A DNA stretch of 18,665 nt from DATLAN01 sp035527455 (lineage in GTDB: Bacteria > Planctomycetota > Planctomycetia > Pirellulales > Thermoguttaceae): the NCBI GenBank assembly GCA_035527455.1, contig DATLAN010000542.1:1-18665 (forward strand). The letters run 5' to 3'. How positions within the stretch are numbered: position 1 is the first letter of the stretch; each line of letters begins with the position of its first letter. This document shows, in pieces, positions 18,155 through 18,665 of this stretch. Below the pieces are notes generated by a model. The model made no database searches and was not told the origin of the DNA. It was given only the letters and a program-made list of their open reading frames with translations. Both the position numbers and the translations under genes were made by a program.

Positions 18155-18200
18155 ATTGTTTTCCACTTTTTCTCGATTTCGACTTTCCAAAGAAAACAAT
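18155..18200. repeat. Inverted repeat ATTGTTTTC/GAAAACAAT
   Basis: A perfect 9-bp inverted repeat, ATTGTTTTC (18155-18163) and GAAAACAAT (18192-18200), encloses a T/C-rich 28-base spacer. ATTGTTTTCC also occurs upstream at about 17979-17988, in the same orientation as the left arm. Confidence 0.55.
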
Positions 18201-18425
18201 TCGAACACCACCTCGCCGCCCGACCGCACGAAGAGGTGCAGGCCGGGTCGAGCGGGCTGTTGAAGAGGCCGTTGCCCGGCGGAATCGGCGATCCGACGGG
18301 GAAGACTTCGGAAGGCCGTTGTGCCGAATTATCAAAGAGCCCGCCCGCACGCAAGGCGGATAGACACATGGTTATGTGTACACCATCGCTGTGCGAAAAT
18401 CCACATCGCATTTTGTGCCACCTCC

Positions 18426-18445
18426 CGCCACATCTCGCCACATCC
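18426..18445. repeat. 10-bp tandem repeat
   Basis: CGCCACATCT is followed directly by CGCCACATCC, two units differing only at the last base. Flanking CGCCAC-like sequence suggests a decayed longer array. Confidence 0.6.
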
Positions 18446-18500
18446 CCTTGCCGCACACCGTCTCCCCAGTCCGCAGCATCATAATCTGCGGGCTCGGGGT

Positions 18501-18524
18501 GCTGTTGCCTGGGCTGTTGCCTGG
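18501..18524. repeat. 12-bp perfect tandem repeat
   Basis: GCTGTTGCCTGG occurs twice in immediate succession without mismatch. There are only two units, so this is a simple duplication and not a CRISPR array. Confidence 0.75.
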
Positions 18525-18665
18525 CGGTTCGCGTCACAAGTACTTGACAGGTAGCAACTTGCGCCACGAGCCCCGACACCGTCGGAACTTGCGGCGATTT
18601 CCGCACACCACCCAGTCGGGCTGTTTTCGCTGCAAACTTGTCGCTACGGCTGCAAATCGCGGCGA

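Larger units (their letters stand above)
17809..18665. other. Long non-coding, inverted-repeat-rich right flank
   Basis: These 857 bases contain no open frame with both a ribosome-binding site and protein-like composition. The first 400 hold six separate perfect inverted repeats (listed individually), and the last 250 hold two short tandem repeats and a 6-bp hairpin ACACAT-GGTT-ATGTGT (18364-18379). ACTTG recurs four times between 18542 and 18640, and GCTGCAAA twice between 18630 and 18656. This is far denser structure than in the other intergenic gaps. It could be a structured RNA, a cluster of REP-like elements, or the remains of a small mobile element. Confidence 0.55.

Noticed and set aside
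18250..18270. GGGCTGTTGAAGAG as an insertion sequence end
   Set aside because: It only recalls common transposon ends; no partner inverted repeat, target duplication or transposase was found.
18490..18530. Possible SRP RNA because of GGTGCTGTTGCC
   Set aside because: The conserved GGAAGGAAGCAGCC apical loop of bacterial SRP RNA is absent, and the match is explained by the 12-bp tandem repeat.
17831..18606. Overlapping small open frames on the - strand
   Set aside because: No ribosome-binding site or protein-like pattern, and they run through the stems of several hairpins. A decayed gene cannot be excluded.

Overview
This is a GC-rich window that most resembles a planctomycete, probably of the Pirellula type. 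No rRNA or marker gene is present, so the assignment is an inference. It rests on a secreted Cys/Pro-rich protein with two YW...VC modules, an OprP-like porin with a long Pro-rich leader, a small secreted carboxypeptidase-regulatory-like protein with a C-terminal membrane anchor, very large GT-C membrane proteins, and dispersed palindromic repeats between genes.

Layout from left to right. 1-361: non-coding, with a decayed copy of a palindromic repeat. 362-1675 (+): a WecA/MraY-type polyprenyl-phosphate sugar-phosphate transferase. 1951-2460 (+): a small secreted or anchored beta-sandwich protein, followed by a terminator-like hairpin. 2653-6315 (-): a three-gene sugar ABC importer operon in the order binding lipoprotein, double ATPase, permease. 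6316-6697: a divergent intergenic region. 6698-9958 (+): an envelope cluster of porin, Cys-rich secreted protein and secreted coiled-coil protein, each with its own strong ribosome-binding site. 10001-10034: an intact copy of the repeat seen at the left edge, lying between convergent genes. 10072-10878 (-): an exported trypsin-like serine protease. 11122-17808 (+): two large polytopic GT-C-type membrane proteins, the first apparently a YfhO-like module fused to a second GT-C module. 17809-18665: 857 bases without a convincing gene, but with a dense series of perfect inverted repeats and two short tandem repeats.

The common theme is the cell envelope. The lipid-linked sugar transferase and the GT-C proteins point to surface polysaccharide or glycoprotein synthesis. 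The porin and ABC importer point to uptake across the outer and inner membranes. The Cys-rich and coiled-coil proteins look like structural wall or periplasmic components. The least explained sequences are the structured non-coding block at the right end and the double GT-C fusion. No CRISPR array, tRNA, rRNA, integrase, transposase or classical defence gene was seen.
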